The translations under genes were made by a program, and so were the position numbers. A DNA stretch of 64,000 bases from Telopea speciosissima. Lineage: Eukaryota > Streptophyta > Magnoliopsida > Proteales > Proteaceae. Under the pieces are notes generated by a model that was not told the origin of the DNA, made no database searches, and worked only from the letters and a program-made list of their open reading frames with translations. Positions 1-9,866 of the stretch are shown piece by piece (positions within the stretch are counted from its first letter, which is position 1; each line of letters opens with the position of its first letter). The stretch is taken from positions 8,631,307 through 8,695,306 of the forward strand of contig NC_057920.1 of NCBI RefSeq assembly GCF_018873765.1, in the 5' to 3' direction.

Positions 1-560
1 AACGAACCTTCGCCCGCCTCTGTAAGGAATAAATCTCTCGATGGCTGAGATTTTCTGGAAACCGCCGCCCTTGCAAAAGGAAAAAGGGGGGGGGGGGGGG
101 GAACAAGATTACTCAGTAAAATGGAATTGGAGATTTATTACCTCATCAGGCTGTTGCCGATGACAATTCTTGAAGATGATGAGAACATCAGCAACATCAG
201 AAGAGATGAAACATCTTCCAAGCTTCACCCAGCAGAGAGACAATCGTGAGGAGAACCAAAGCAGAAGAGCAGAAAAAAACCAAATAGACTCGCCGGAAAA
301 AGAATACAAGGTGATGATATTCTCAATCGTACCAAGACCAGAGGAGAGAAAGACCCATAAATCATAGCCATGATGAGAAACAACCGGGAGGAATAAAGGA
401 ATCAGAAGAATACCAGCGGCGATAGAGAGCATAAGAAACGATCTACATGGCTCATGAGGAAAACATCGGAGACAGTGAAGAAATAGGAGCAGATCCAAAG
501 AGAACTTCGGTACAATCGATAAAGAACGCAGAGAAGATACGAAGAGAGGGGAGGAACCCT
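1..560 (-). CDS. Possible 5' part of a minus-strand gene running off the left edge
   Basis: On the minus strand an exon-like segment ends in GATGAG followed by a good donor (GTAATA, intron start at 141). A pyrimidine-rich tract and a CAAG acceptor follow, with the next exon starting at 69. The 72-bp intron is in phase, and the frame stays open from 69 to the window edge. The upstream segment reads as a hydrophobic open frame of about 119 codons (142-498) without an ATG at its head, so part of it may be 5' UTR. An AAATTAGGGTTCC telo-box-like motif near 550-565, typical of plant 5' leaders, supports a transcription start there. I recognise no family. The opposite strand also has a short open frame starting at 40, so the strand call is tentative. 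Confidence 0.3.
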
Positions 561-774
561 AATTTATGGAAAACCTTGGAAGGAATTGACGGCTTCTAGA
601 GAATAGACTGTTACAGATCGACGGTCCATATTTCAACTACTAGGGCGGTAGCTTGGAACCAAGGGTTCTGATAGACTCTTACATTGAGAATGACTCTAAC
701 CAAACAATAATTTCACCGTCATTACTTATTCAGATTTCAGAGGCAGTAGCTGCCCCCCTCACGCATCCTGTGGG

Positions 775-807
775 GAAAATTATCGCCCCCAGCACTGGGG
801 GCTGTCC
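775..807. repeat. Isolated end of a TTATCG-type foldback element
   Basis: The terminus GGAAAATTATCGCCCCCAG followed by a short CCCCC/GGGGG palindrome matches the end of the complete hairpin at 48567-48727. No complementary arm follows, so this is a truncated or decayed copy. Confidence 0.45.
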
Positions 808-1969
808 TTCTGGGATACGCCAAACTATTACGTATTCAATTTTATTTCTTTTGGTAAACTATTACGTATTCAATAAAAATACATATTTTTATTGAATACA
901 TATATTTTGTTTTTTTTCATAAAAAAAATTAAAAATACATATTCGCTGTGGGCATAATTTTGTATCGTTTTGCATAACTATCGCTGCCGTAGGGGACGAG
1001 ATTGCACCGTAGCTGAACGGAAACCATGTTTTTATGCAATTACTAAGGCGGTGCACCGCCATGCACCTTATTTTTAAGCATGCACCCAACATTTGTGAGG
1101 ATAAAATAACACAACTACCCATGTTTTGACGGTTGGATTCTTAAGTGTGATGCATTACCCAATGCACCGCACTTGAGAGGATAAATTTCCACTTCAAGCC
1201 ACTTGAGTACATGGTTTAAGTAATCAATATCCGTTCTGTTAATTCGTATCGATAGTCGGTAGAGACCGATATCAATTCTTAGTTGATCCCATATTGGAGG
1301 ATTGATACAAACAAGGGTAAAAATGTACAAAAATCAAGTTTTTTTAAGAAAATACGACCGATCCAAACCAATACAAACTAATCCTGATGTTGCTAAGTTA
1401 AATTGTTTGTTTGGAGCCTAGAAGTTTGAAGAAACAAAAAAAAAATAAAGAGAACAGTTCTCCGTGGGGGAGTGTTCCGCCCACGTCCAGACACAAAGGG
1501 AGCGAAATGACTATCCTACCCCCCCATGAAAGGAAGAAATCCAGCCCCCAATGTGCCAACTTGTGTACTCTCATTGACCTCGCAAGCACTAGGGGTCACA
1601 ATCCCCCTTATGTTTAGACATTGGAGCATTGAAAAAGACCGTTCAATCCCTAGTGAAATCGAAAATCCCATCCAAATCAATGCCTATGTGCACACTTTCT
1701 TTGGCCCTTGCACGGGTGCATGGGCTACACGACCGATTAGCATTTTCTTTCCCAAAATGCTAACATACATAAATTATAAGGAAGAGAGATAGACACATCA
1801 CCAATGGGGATGCAGGACAGATGTTATACATGAGGGGCAAGTTATCATTTCGAAGAGGGGACGAGAGAGATAACTATAGCGGATGTTAGCTTGTGGTGTG
1901 CGGGTGGTGACCTTTTTATTAAACAAGACAAAAATAAAGTTTTTATTGTGCTAATTAATTTATGGGCAA
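808..1969. other. Intergenic, AT-rich, no supported gene
   Basis: The stretch holds A/T-rich sequence and fragments resembling the hairpin families found elsewhere, for example around 1429-1600 with GAGAACAGTTCTCC and 1690-1760 with a TGGCCCTTGCAC motif. Open frames here are short and without domain character. Confidence 0.5.
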
Positions 1970-2110
1970 GAGAATGCTACCTGGTTGCATGGCCCCTGCG
2001 CCAACTTGGGGTGAATGGGATCATGCATGCAAGTATCACGGATAGTGGGATTTACATTTTTCCATGGGGTTGGGCACTAGTGCCATGGGACTAGGTAGCA
2101 TTCGTTTCTC
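1970..2110. repeat. Short foldback element, GAATGCTACCTGG-end family
   Basis: The left end GAGAATGCTACCTGG is mirrored at the right by AGGTAGCATTCGTTTCTC, giving imperfect terminal inverted repeats of about 25-30 bp. It is one of at least five related copies in the window (also 2133, 14407, 17682 and 27802). It encodes nothing. Confidence 0.6.
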
Positions 2111-2132
2111 CTTAATTTATATTAAAAAATTA

Positions 2133-2300
2133 GGAAAAATAATGTTGCTTAGTCATGTGGCCCTTGCACCAGCACGGAGCCATTGAGGGGACGTGCAGGG
2201 CGTCAATCAGAGGGTTTTCATTGTGTAGGGAATGGAGTGGTCATTTCAAGGGGTCTAGTATGGGCAGAGGCTACAAGCATCCAAGCAACATTCTTTTTCC
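2133..2300. repeat. Short foldback element, GAATGCTACCTGG-end family
   Basis: The left end GGAAAAATAATGTTGCTTAG pairs with the right end CCAAGCAACATTCTTTTTCC. It lies only 22 bp from the copy at 1970-2110, so two members sit nearly head to tail. Confidence 0.6.
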
Positions 2301-3000
2301 TTGGAAAAAAAATGTAAAAGGGGAAGGTCTCTCTAAGTAAGCGGCATAAGGAGTGCACAAATGAAAAGTGATAAAACTCGTTTGCACATGGGGAATAAAG
2401 AAATAATTTGGTCTAAGGAAGACAGAGATATAGAGAGGCTGCTAGTGTACTCTCTACACTCATAAAACTTTTTCCTAAAATAAAATAATGTTGGGGAAGT
2501 AAAATATTTTTCTTATTTTATATTATGTCCAAATAAATTGTAACCTAAAGAGGTTAGTAGTTTAAATTGATCATAAGCAATTTTTTTTGGGGGGGGGGGG
2601 GTGTTAAAGATCATAAGCAACTGAATATAGTGAAACTATTGACATAAATTATAGGATACAATTTTCCTCCACCCATAGAGAATGGTTCACCCACCATCCT
2701 AGGGTTTTGGTATGTTCCAAAATACCCTCTCAATACCCATTCCTGCCCTCTCTCGCCCCAAACTCGGACCTGTATTATATGTCTATTTAGCTGCTTATGT
2801 CAATTATGGGTCGGGGTTCTCTATGGAGGAGCATAGCCCCTACGCGCCCAAGGGGCAATGAGAGCGCTTGGGTTGGCATCATGGGGGTAGGATTTCCGCC
2901 TTTCATGGGGGCGACGGGGTCATTTTGGTCCGCCCAATGTCTGGGCATGGGCAGTATACTACCCACAGAGAAATTTTCTTTGTCAATTATATGCTATCTA
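2301..3000. other. Intergenic, no gene seen
   Basis: The sequence is AT-rich with a G run near 2589-2601. A block at 2340-2470 vaguely resembles the repeat family seen at 15944 and 18445. Confidence 0.4.
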
Positions 3001-4420
3001 TTTTTTTTGGGTAGAAAGAGGGCTATTCATTCATGCGCGCCCAACGCCAAGCAAAGGCAAACGGAATACATAAAGCAGATAAATAATATGATAAGCACAA
3101 GGTATGGATATACAATATCCAAAACCAAGGAATAGAAATCGACCCGGTCTCACATGTCATTGACTGGGTCATCCAGGCTAGGGGATGGGTCACAGCCACT
3201 TCCCTAGATAAAATGCAGTAGACACAGCTTAGTTTAAGCGCATGCACATGCGTGCCAAATGAGGGGGCCCCATAAGGACCGAAAAATCCAACACCATAAT
3301 GCCCACAACTACCGATATGCTGCCATAGCCTACTTTCAAACAGACTTGCCAGGTCAACAAAGGTCTGCTCGATCGGCGAGTGGATCTTCGAGCGACGGCA
3401 ATAAGGCCACCAAAAACCATGCAACAGCCTACTTTCGAGCATCGTTCGGCAATTGGGAGAGGGTTGGTGAAGATTGGCTAGCGACCGGAGCTTCATAGCC
3501 GATGATAACCGCGGTGCCACAAGCACCATAGTTGGTATCACCTGCAAACACATAAAAAAAGAAAAAGAAAAAAACCTTCCACAGAGACCCGAGACACTGA
3601 AACAGAGCCTTGGAGCACAAAACCTGCAATTTTTGCCGACGAATACAAACAATCCAAATCACCCACAGAGCAATCCCACCATTCATCAGTACCAACACGA
3701 TGGAAACCATGGAGACCATGGCCCCAATAGATACTAGATCGAGGAGCGTATTCCTGGCTTGACCTCTGCCTCGTAGGATTGAACCATCCCCATCACCAAC
3801 GCAACAGCATGAAGGGCAGCAGCACCTAACATCTGGTCGCCACCATGCATCACCACCGCAACACCGAGCATCTAATTTGGATTGGCATCACCATGTTGAT
3901 ACGAGAGGGGCCAAATTGGCAAATCGCTCGGATATGAAAATCTTATCAGATTTAGCAAAATAGAGGCTGAGTCGGTTTTGCTTGGTCTACAACCCATTGC
4001 CGTGGGAGTAGAAGCGGCTACAGGAGGGTGCTTGGAGGGAGCTCATTCGGAGAAGAGCAGGTGGGCATAGATGACATTTGCTTGTGGAAATAACCATGGA
4101 CTCCATCCGGCGACCGGACTGGTGTGGATGAAGAGGAAACGGAAGGGGAAAGAAGCGTTGGCGAAGGGGAGAGGCGCCGGGAAAACCGCAGGTTCCCCAT
4201 CATCGGCATCATCGTCGTCGTCGGCATCCTCTTCGTTGGCTATTTCGATGGTCATGGCGAAGAAGCTAATGAAGATGTGGGGGGAAAAGGGAAAATTAAC
4301 ACGCACTAAGGCGGACAAAAAAACATGCACGATGGCTGACAGATACCACGCACGATGGCGGACAGCGAACGAAAACTTGTAGCGGCGGAAAAAGGGAAAA
4401 ACGAAAACAAACCCTAAGGG
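3001..4420 (-). mobile_element. Retroposon-like block ending in a short A-tail (minus strand)
   Basis: Read on the minus strand, the block ends in CCTCTTTCTACCC followed by eight A residues (a T run at 3001-3008 on the plus strand). It begins near an AACCCTAAGGGTTTT motif around 4413-4427. It is GC-richer than its flanks, carries GAC/GAT-rich runs near 4200-4250 and has a pyrimidine-rich tract ending in TTTGCAG near 3540-3565. Several medium open frames overlap, but none shows a recognisable domain. Both flanks contain AATTATAT, though no clean target duplication can be read. It could be a LINE-related or processed-transcript insertion. Confidence 0.3.
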
Positions 4421-4901
4421 TTTTGACTACTAATTATATATATGTATGCTTTCTACACGGCCTTCTTCTTTGGAAGAGATTTTCATTGTTGCCTAAAAAC
4501 ATGTATGATTCACCATGAACGGAATTTTCTTCCTTTTTTAATGGCCTTCATTTGTTAAAAAAAATTGATTGTTCTAAATATCATATTTGGATTGGCCCTT
4601 ATTAGATGAATTTATCCCTACTTTTTCTTTAAAAAACAGATTTTTTACCTTTTTACCCTTGGTTTGTACCGATCCACAAATATAGGATCGACCACGGATC
4701 AACGATTAATTGAACCATGACACCCAGTTTAGGATATGCCATTCTAAATTCTAGACCCTAGATTCCTAGAAGAAGAAAAAAAAACATTTTGTTTTGGATA
4801 AATTACACAGATCACTCTTGTACTTTGACCCATAACTCACAACACCCCTCCATTTTCAAAAATCACTTCCGTCCCCTTTTAGAGTAACGGTGTTAACTTA
4901 A
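4421..4901. other. Intergenic with decayed repeat traces
   Basis: Positions 4590-4730 resemble a decayed copy of the MITE family seen at 24364-24620 and 42644-42892, with TTTTTACCTTTTTACCC followed by GTACCGATCC. Positions 4797-4880 resemble the end of a common plant repeat that begins with AAATTACACAGATCAC. Confidence 0.35.
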
Positions 4902-5286
4902 AGGGTAAATTACCGATCACCCCTGGTTTTCAATCAAACTCAGATCACCCCCTGGTTTTTGAAAAAACTCAAATTACCCGCTCTATAGTAATGGTGTTAG
5001 TCTGCTATTAGTTATTATTGTGAAAGGACTATTTTACCCTTGTACTAAAACATTAGAATTAAATTTACAATACTACCCTTCAAAATCTATGTTTGAATGT
5101 CAAGGGTAGTTTAGGGATTTACATTTATTTAACTGGCTAACATCATCACTTAACAGCATAAAACTAACATTAAGGACTAATTTGTCATTTTGGGGTCTAG
5201 GCCAAGGGGTGATTTGAGTTTTTTCAAAAACCAAGGGGTGATCTGAATTTCGTTTGAAAACCAGGGGGTGATCGGTAATGTACCCT
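4902..5286. mobile_element. Non-autonomous TIR element with ~77-bp inverted ends
   Basis: The left end AGGGTAAATTACCGATCACC and the right end GGTGATCGGTAATGTACCCT are inverted copies. The inverted similarity continues for roughly 77 bp each side at well over 80% by eye. The 8-bp flanks TAACTTAA and TAACTAAC agree at 6 positions, a possible decayed target duplication. The interior has no coding capacity. Long TIRs suggest a MITE of a Mutator or hAT-like type; the superfamily is uncertain. Confidence 0.65.
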
Positions 5287-5305
5287 AACTAACATTCAAA
5301 AAAAT

Positions 5306-5415
5306 GAAAAGACCTTTTTAACACCAATCCTTTCCTTGGATTTTGAAACCCTATTACTTTTGAATGAAAAGGCCTTTTTAACCCCAACCCTTTCCTTGGA
5401 TTTTGAAACCCTATT
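5306..5415. repeat. 60-bp direct tandem duplication
   Basis: A unit starting GAAAAGACCTTTTTAAC is repeated once with a period of 60 bp (copies start at 5306 and 5366) and only a few mismatches. Confidence 0.7.
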
Positions 5416-5527
5416 AAAATATCAGATCTCATTGGATTTTCCCCTCATGGATTCTTTTGCATGATCTTCTTAAATTACACATCTCTCTTCTCTACTTAAG
5501 CTGTCGCAAGATCTCTTTAGGATTATA

Positions 5528-5543
5528 TTTTAGGTTTCTTGTT
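5528..5543. repeat. Target-site duplication, left copy, of the L1 at 5542-7380
   Basis: TTTTAGGTTTCTTGTT occurs here and again at 7381-7396, on either side of the L1 fragment. The last bases overlap the T run, so its exact end is uncertain by a few bases. Confidence 0.75.
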
Positions 5544-5587
5544 TTTTTTTTTTTTTGGCACCAAAACCCCGCAAGGGGGGCACTACA

Positions 5588-6124
5588 TTAAGCCCCAGGG
5601 GGCAACAAATGAGATACAATGCTGAGGAGATCATCCAGATAGGAATGACACCACATACCCAAGTGAGGGTAGAGCAAGGCCCATTTAGAGATAGCATGAG
5701 CAAATACATTTACATTTCTACTAGTAAAAGAAAAAGAGTAAGAATCTAGAGAGCGCAAAAGGTTACGGATATCTCCCAAGATGGTAGAAGCTTCGAGGGG
5801 TGGAAGCAAGGACTTGTCAAGGAGGCACCGAATCAGAAGCTGACAATCAGAATGAAAGGAAATCCGCCTGATGTCCTTTCCTAAGGCAGCCTTAAGCCCT
5901 AGCCGAAGAGCCAAAGCTTCACCAACAAAAGCCGAGCAAGGGAAACCATGATCAGTAGTCACCATATAGAGATGCCCACTCGAGTTGAGAACTACGACAC
6001 CCAACCCCATGGCCCTCGACCTAACAGAAAACGAAGCATCAGAGAAGATGTGGAAGGATTTAGAGATCATGGAAGAAGAGATCTGAGTCTGCGAAGGGTG
6101 GCTAGGGGGAGCAGAGTCTGCCAT
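5588..6124 (-). pseudogene. LINE-encoded RNase H domain remnant
   Basis: An open frame of 178 codons reads as a plant L1 RNase H domain. FSDASFS carries the first acidic residue, GEALALRLGL the glutamate and SFHSDCQLLIRCL the next aspartate. It is the 3'-most coding part of the truncated L1 and joins upstream to the zf-RVT segment through a frame break. The family removes RNA from the RNA/DNA hybrid. There is no sign that it is expressed here. Confidence 0.8.
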
Positions 6125-6163
6125 CTAAGAAATCTCTGCAACAGATCTATGCACTAAGTCCAA

Positions 6164-6457
6164 TCAGGCTCTAAAGGGCTGCACGGTTTGGCGAAAGGTC
6201 GTGGCATTTCGCCTTTTCCAAATTTCCCAGAGGATAATAGCATGGGTTACAAAATAGTCCTTTTGCTCCTTCTTGCTCAAACCAGGCTGCTTGCCCCAAT
6301 GAATAATCCAATCGACCAAGCACCAATCTGGATGGGATAAAGGCCGCAAAGAAACACATGACGCAAACCAAGCTTGTTGGGCTTGAGGGCAAAGTAGTAG
6401 GGCCTGCTCAACAGTTTCACTATCATGACCACAACAAGGGCAGGAGTCAGAGAGCAA
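6164..6457 (-). pseudogene. LINE zf-RVT (reverse transcriptase zinc-binding) remnant
   Basis: CPCCGHDSETVEQALLLCP is the typical CxxC...H...C pattern of the zinc-binding region between RT and RNase H in plant L1 elements. A LWEIWKRRN motif follows. The upstream part (6460-6700) is frame-broken. Confidence 0.75.
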
Positions 6458-6694
6458 AATCTTTTTATGCTTAAAGTTTGAGAGAGTCCCGATGCCGTTT
6501 AAGCACGCTTTCCAAATAAAGTGCAGAACTTTGGGGGGAGCCTTTGAAGACTAGATTACCTTCCATACAACCTTTGAGATTGAGCAACTCTTGGAACCTG
6601 AAGTAGAAGTAACTGGGATAAGATGAGATCCCAACCGATAAGCTGACTTCACAGAAAAGATACCTTTAGTGTGGGCCCCCCAACAAAGAGAGTC

Positions 6695-7340
6695 CTAACC
6701 TCCCTCAGAGCTTAGAGGGATCCTAAGAATGGCCTCCACTTCCAAAGGGGAAAAAAGAGACCGCAGCTTTGAAACATCCCACATTGAGTCCCCTACAAGC
6801 AAGTCAGAGACCCAGTCGAGAGAACAAAGAGGCGGCTTATTGGAAATCACCTTATAGTTTGAAAGGGAGGGCATCCAAGGGTCACACCAAATGCAGATAT
6901 CTCTACCGTTTCCAACAACCCACAAGAGACCCCTTTGAAGCAAGGATCGGCCCAACAAGATGCTCCTCCATGCCCAAGATGGTCGATGCCCCGCTTGTGC
7001 TTGAAGAAAACTGTCATGCGGAAAATAGATACTTCTTGTTAACCTGGTCCAGAGGGAAGAGTGGTTGGATAAGAGTTTCCACCCCAGTTTTGCCAAAAGA
7101 GCCAAATTTTGAGTGTGAAGGTCCTTTATCCCCAAGCCGACATCAAGCTTGGGTTTGCACAAACAATCCCAAGCAATCCAATGAATCTTCCTTTCATCTT
7201 TCTTTTGGCCCCAAAGGAATTTGCATGCTTCTTTATTGATCTCATCAAGAAGCTCTCCTGGAAGCTTAAAGTGAGACATCGCATATGAGGGGGTTGCTAC
7301 AACCACTGATTTTAAAAGAACTTCCCTACAACCACTGATT
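6695..7340 (-). pseudogene. LINE reverse transcriptase C-terminal remnant
   Basis: Motifs YAMSHFKLP, KFLWGQ and WAWRSILLGR...VGNGRDICIWCDPW are characteristic of the region after the RT catalytic core in plant L1 ORF2. The catalytic YADD box is missing because the copy is truncated. A 29-bp tandem duplication at 7299-7356 interrupts its N-terminal side. Confidence 0.8.
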
Positions 7341-7356
7341 TTAAAAGAACTTCCCT
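7299..7356. repeat. 29-bp perfect tandem duplication inside the L1
   Basis: The unit starting ACAACCACTGATTTTAAAAG occurs twice in a row (7299-7327 and 7328-7356) without mismatch. It is probably a replication slippage or repair product after insertion. Confidence 0.85.
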
Positions 7357-7380
7357 TCCTGCTTGAGAAAGCAACTTTCC

Positions 7381-7396
7381 TTTTAGGTTTCTTGTT
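7381..7396. repeat. Target-site duplication, right copy, of the L1
   Basis: TTTTAGGTTTCTTGTT matches 5528-5543. Confidence 0.75.
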
Positions 7397-7789
7397 CACT
7401 TCCTCATACTCATACATTTATTCACAAAAATCACTCTTTTTCTTTCATAGACAGATCAGAGCTTTAAAGAGGATGAAATTAGCTTAATAGGAGGAAGATG
7501 ACGATTAGAGGAAGAAGGAAATGAAATGAAAAGGGGTTGGATTTCTAATCGTTTTTATCTCAAGGGTAAAAAGGCATCTTACATGCACCCAAGGTTAGTT
7601 TGGGCATTAAGTTTTTTTCTCCTTGGCCACGTCATGACTTAACAAACAGACACTTACGGACTGGGTCTAATTGTAATAGATCATAAACTATAGGGGAGGG
7701 AGGAGTAATAATTGAAAATAGAGGAGAGGAAAGGGCCAAGTACAGGGGAGGAAACAATAAATTTCTCAATAAAAAATAACCAAATTAGA

Positions 7790-8080
7790 GCTACTTTAGG
7801 AGTTGCTCTAATATAGAATACGTTGCGAGAAAGTTGTTGAAGATGGCATAGGCATGTACAACAGAAACTCCAATACGAAGGAGTAACTTGATTCAAGTTG
7901 AAGGAGTTAACAGAGTCGAGGATAAACCTAAAATGACTCTAGGAGAAGTGAAGAAAGACATGAATAACTTTAAGACTAGTAATAAATATGACCTTAAATA
8001 GAGACAATTGGATAACAAAAAAAAAAATTCATGTGACCGATCCCATTTAGTTGGAATGGATGAGTTGATTTCAAATGATT
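7790..8080 (+). mobile_element. RTE-clade LINE, 3' end fragment
   Basis: Translated fragments and the closing sequence (CCCATTTAGTTGGAATGGAT) correspond to the C-terminus and 3' end of plant RTE elements. They match the better-preserved copy at 59763-62615 (GATTCAGATTGAAGGAACTA there, GATTCAAGTTGAAGGAGTTA here). Only the last ~290 bp are present and multiple stops interrupt the reading frame. Confidence 0.65.
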
Positions 8081-8161
8081 GTTTTTCATAGAGATTTTAG
8101 ATAAATTTGCAATTTTTTTTAGTTGTCCCAAATGAAAGTTATTCCACTTGAATAATTATCA

Positions 8162-8304
8162 CCTCCAATTCGCAAGCACCTCCAATTCCTCTAATAGGGG
8201 GAGTAGACCCCACCTTGAACAGTGTTTTCGGATACGGGGTAAGGTGATCATTTCTGCCCCCATATGAGGAATTGAAGGAATTGGAGAGAGCAGCGAATTG
8301 GAGG
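8162..8304. repeat. Foldback element, TTATC-end family
   Basis: The left end CCTCCAATTCGC pairs with the right end GCGAATTGGAGG. TTATCA precedes the left arm. The internal CCTCTAATAGGGGGAGTAGA segment matches the copy at 20029-20197. Confidence 0.65.
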
Positions 8305-9320
8305 GGAGAACGATTCTAATTAGTGAAGCCGTCAAAGACTGAAAGTTGAAGCATTTAACTTTTTGCACAAAACATCCTTTCAATCTTTTTAACTTATAGC
8401 TTGGCTTAACTAAATATGATCCATATAGAATTTGCAATGATAGTATAGTAATTGGTCCAGGCTTTGGCTCAAATAAGTATTCAACTAAGTCCAATACGCC
8501 TAGCCCAACAGTTTAAGCCCAATGAAGGAAATCCATGGGCTATGGACCCTTGAGTGGGCTTGGGCTCGTGGAGTAAAAAACTTGCATCCTAGTAGGGGTG
8601 TCAAAAGTTGTCTTGCACTAATTGATCCGACCTCAATAGATCAATTGAAAACACAGACGTGTTCGATCGATTACTAAATGTGTCGGGCTAAAACACCGAC
8701 CGATTAAGAATTGGACAGCTAGATACAAGATAATGGGTGGCCCAATGGTCGTCCAACCGAGATCTACCAAATATTGTGACTACCGATAATCGATCATTTA
8801 TAACCTGTTTAAACATATTTAAACTGTTTAAGGCGAGTTTATAACCATACTTAATCAATTAGCCCATTTAAAACCCAATTTTAACCCGATTAGCTCAAGT
8901 ACTTTGAGCTCGAGACCAAATGAAAACGTAGCGGCACAAATTGTGGGGGCCTATAAAATTACTGGGGACTGATTAGGCCCAACCAAAACCGATCGGACTG
9001 ACCGGTTGACTCTCCTATAATCTACCGGGAATCGGTCCATAAATTAAAACCGGTTCACTGGGTTACAAGTCTCAAAAAAACCTCTACAGTATGGCATGCA
9101 TCTGGCGGTGCAATGCAATGCGGCCTAAGAGCTTGACACATGGAAGAAGCTTCAGCCTAAGAGCTTGACACATGGAAGAAGCTTCATCCAATGAAGCGAA
9201 CTCTTTCTGCTTGACACCCGTTGGATGTTGCATCTTCGACGTGTTACGCTCTCAAACCCACATTGCAGTACACCGTTAGATTAGGGTAATTCAAAGGAAT
9301 TTCCCCCTTCAAATTATCAA
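8305..9320. other. Intergenic; possible decayed hAT-like MITE end
   Basis: TAGGGGTGTCAAAAG at 8594 is a typical hAT-MITE terminus, but no opposite end is visible. Positions 8620-9060 are rich in CCGATC/AACCGGTT motifs, as in a decayed repeat. A direct repeat of GAGCTTGACACATGGAAGAA occurs near 9128 and 9160. No gene is supported. Confidence 0.4.
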
Positions 9321-9490
9321 TTCAGATCCTCTACAGCGCGCTACCCGTAACAGCCTGAGTGGCGGAAACACATAGACGCACACAATGATCGCCTTACCAC
9401 CGCTCGGGCAGGGATAAGGCGGTCAATGTGCACGCCCATGTGTCTGCACCGCTCAGGCCACTACGGGCAGTGTGCCGTAGAAGATCTGGA
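9321..9490. repeat. Foldback element downstream of the small gene
   Basis: The left arm TTCAGATCCTCTACAGCG...CTACCCGTA pairs with the right arm TACGGGCAGTGTGCCGTAGA...GATCTGG. It lies about 300 bp beyond the stop codon of the gene at 9796-10391, possibly in or near its 3' flank. Confidence 0.65.
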
Positions 9491-9795
9491 TCCTCAAATC
9501 ATACCCTTATGATACGTAACTTTATTTAAGTACTGGTTAAATTAAGCTCAAACTTTCTATACATAATCTTAGTGGAGGAAATTGAAGGTGCTTGTAGTGA
9601 TCAACTATGTATTATGAACAAACTTTTCTGATAATTTTCTGTATCACAGAAACTAGTACAGAATAGTTTCTTCAATAAACCAAAAGTCTGAAAAACCAAA
9701 ACTTAAAAGAGCATAAAACCTTCTGTTCATCATCTTCAACATTACTGTATCACAAAAAAAGAGATCGATCGATCATTGTAGGCATTGTCTTCCTT

Positions 9796-9866
9796 TTATG
9801 CAATATGGGTCTGATGCCTTCCTTTCTCTTTCTCTCTTACTTCACTTCCTTGTGTCTTATCATACC
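9796..9866 (-). CDS. Exon 3 of the small conserved gene
   Basis: Acceptor AAAG precedes GGTATGAT. The exon encodes YDKTQGSEVREKEKGRHQT and ends at TAA (9796-9798). Confidence 0.8.

Larger units (their letters stand above)
5542..7380 (-). mobile_element. 5'-truncated L1-type LINE (minus strand) with target-site duplications
   Basis: The insert ends (minus strand) in an A-tail, seen as a T run at 5542-5556. In coding order it carries the C-terminal part of the reverse transcriptase region (about 6695-7340), a zinc-binding reverse-transcriptase-associated (zf-RVT) segment (about 6164-6460) and an RNase H domain (5588-6124). It is 5' truncated: ORF1, the endonuclease and the RT catalytic core are absent. 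Flanking copies of TTTTAGGTTTCTTGTT support target-primed reverse transcription. Frame breaks between the three blocks show it is dead. Confidence 0.85.

Noticed and set aside
3023..3652. 209-codon open frame on the minus strand
   Set aside because: No domain, crosses a pyrimidine-rich tract, lies in a retroposon-like block and overlaps several frames of equal quality.
4043..4330. Asp-rich open frame (minus strand)
   Set aside because: Trinucleotide GAC/GAT run inside the retroposon-like block; no supporting features.
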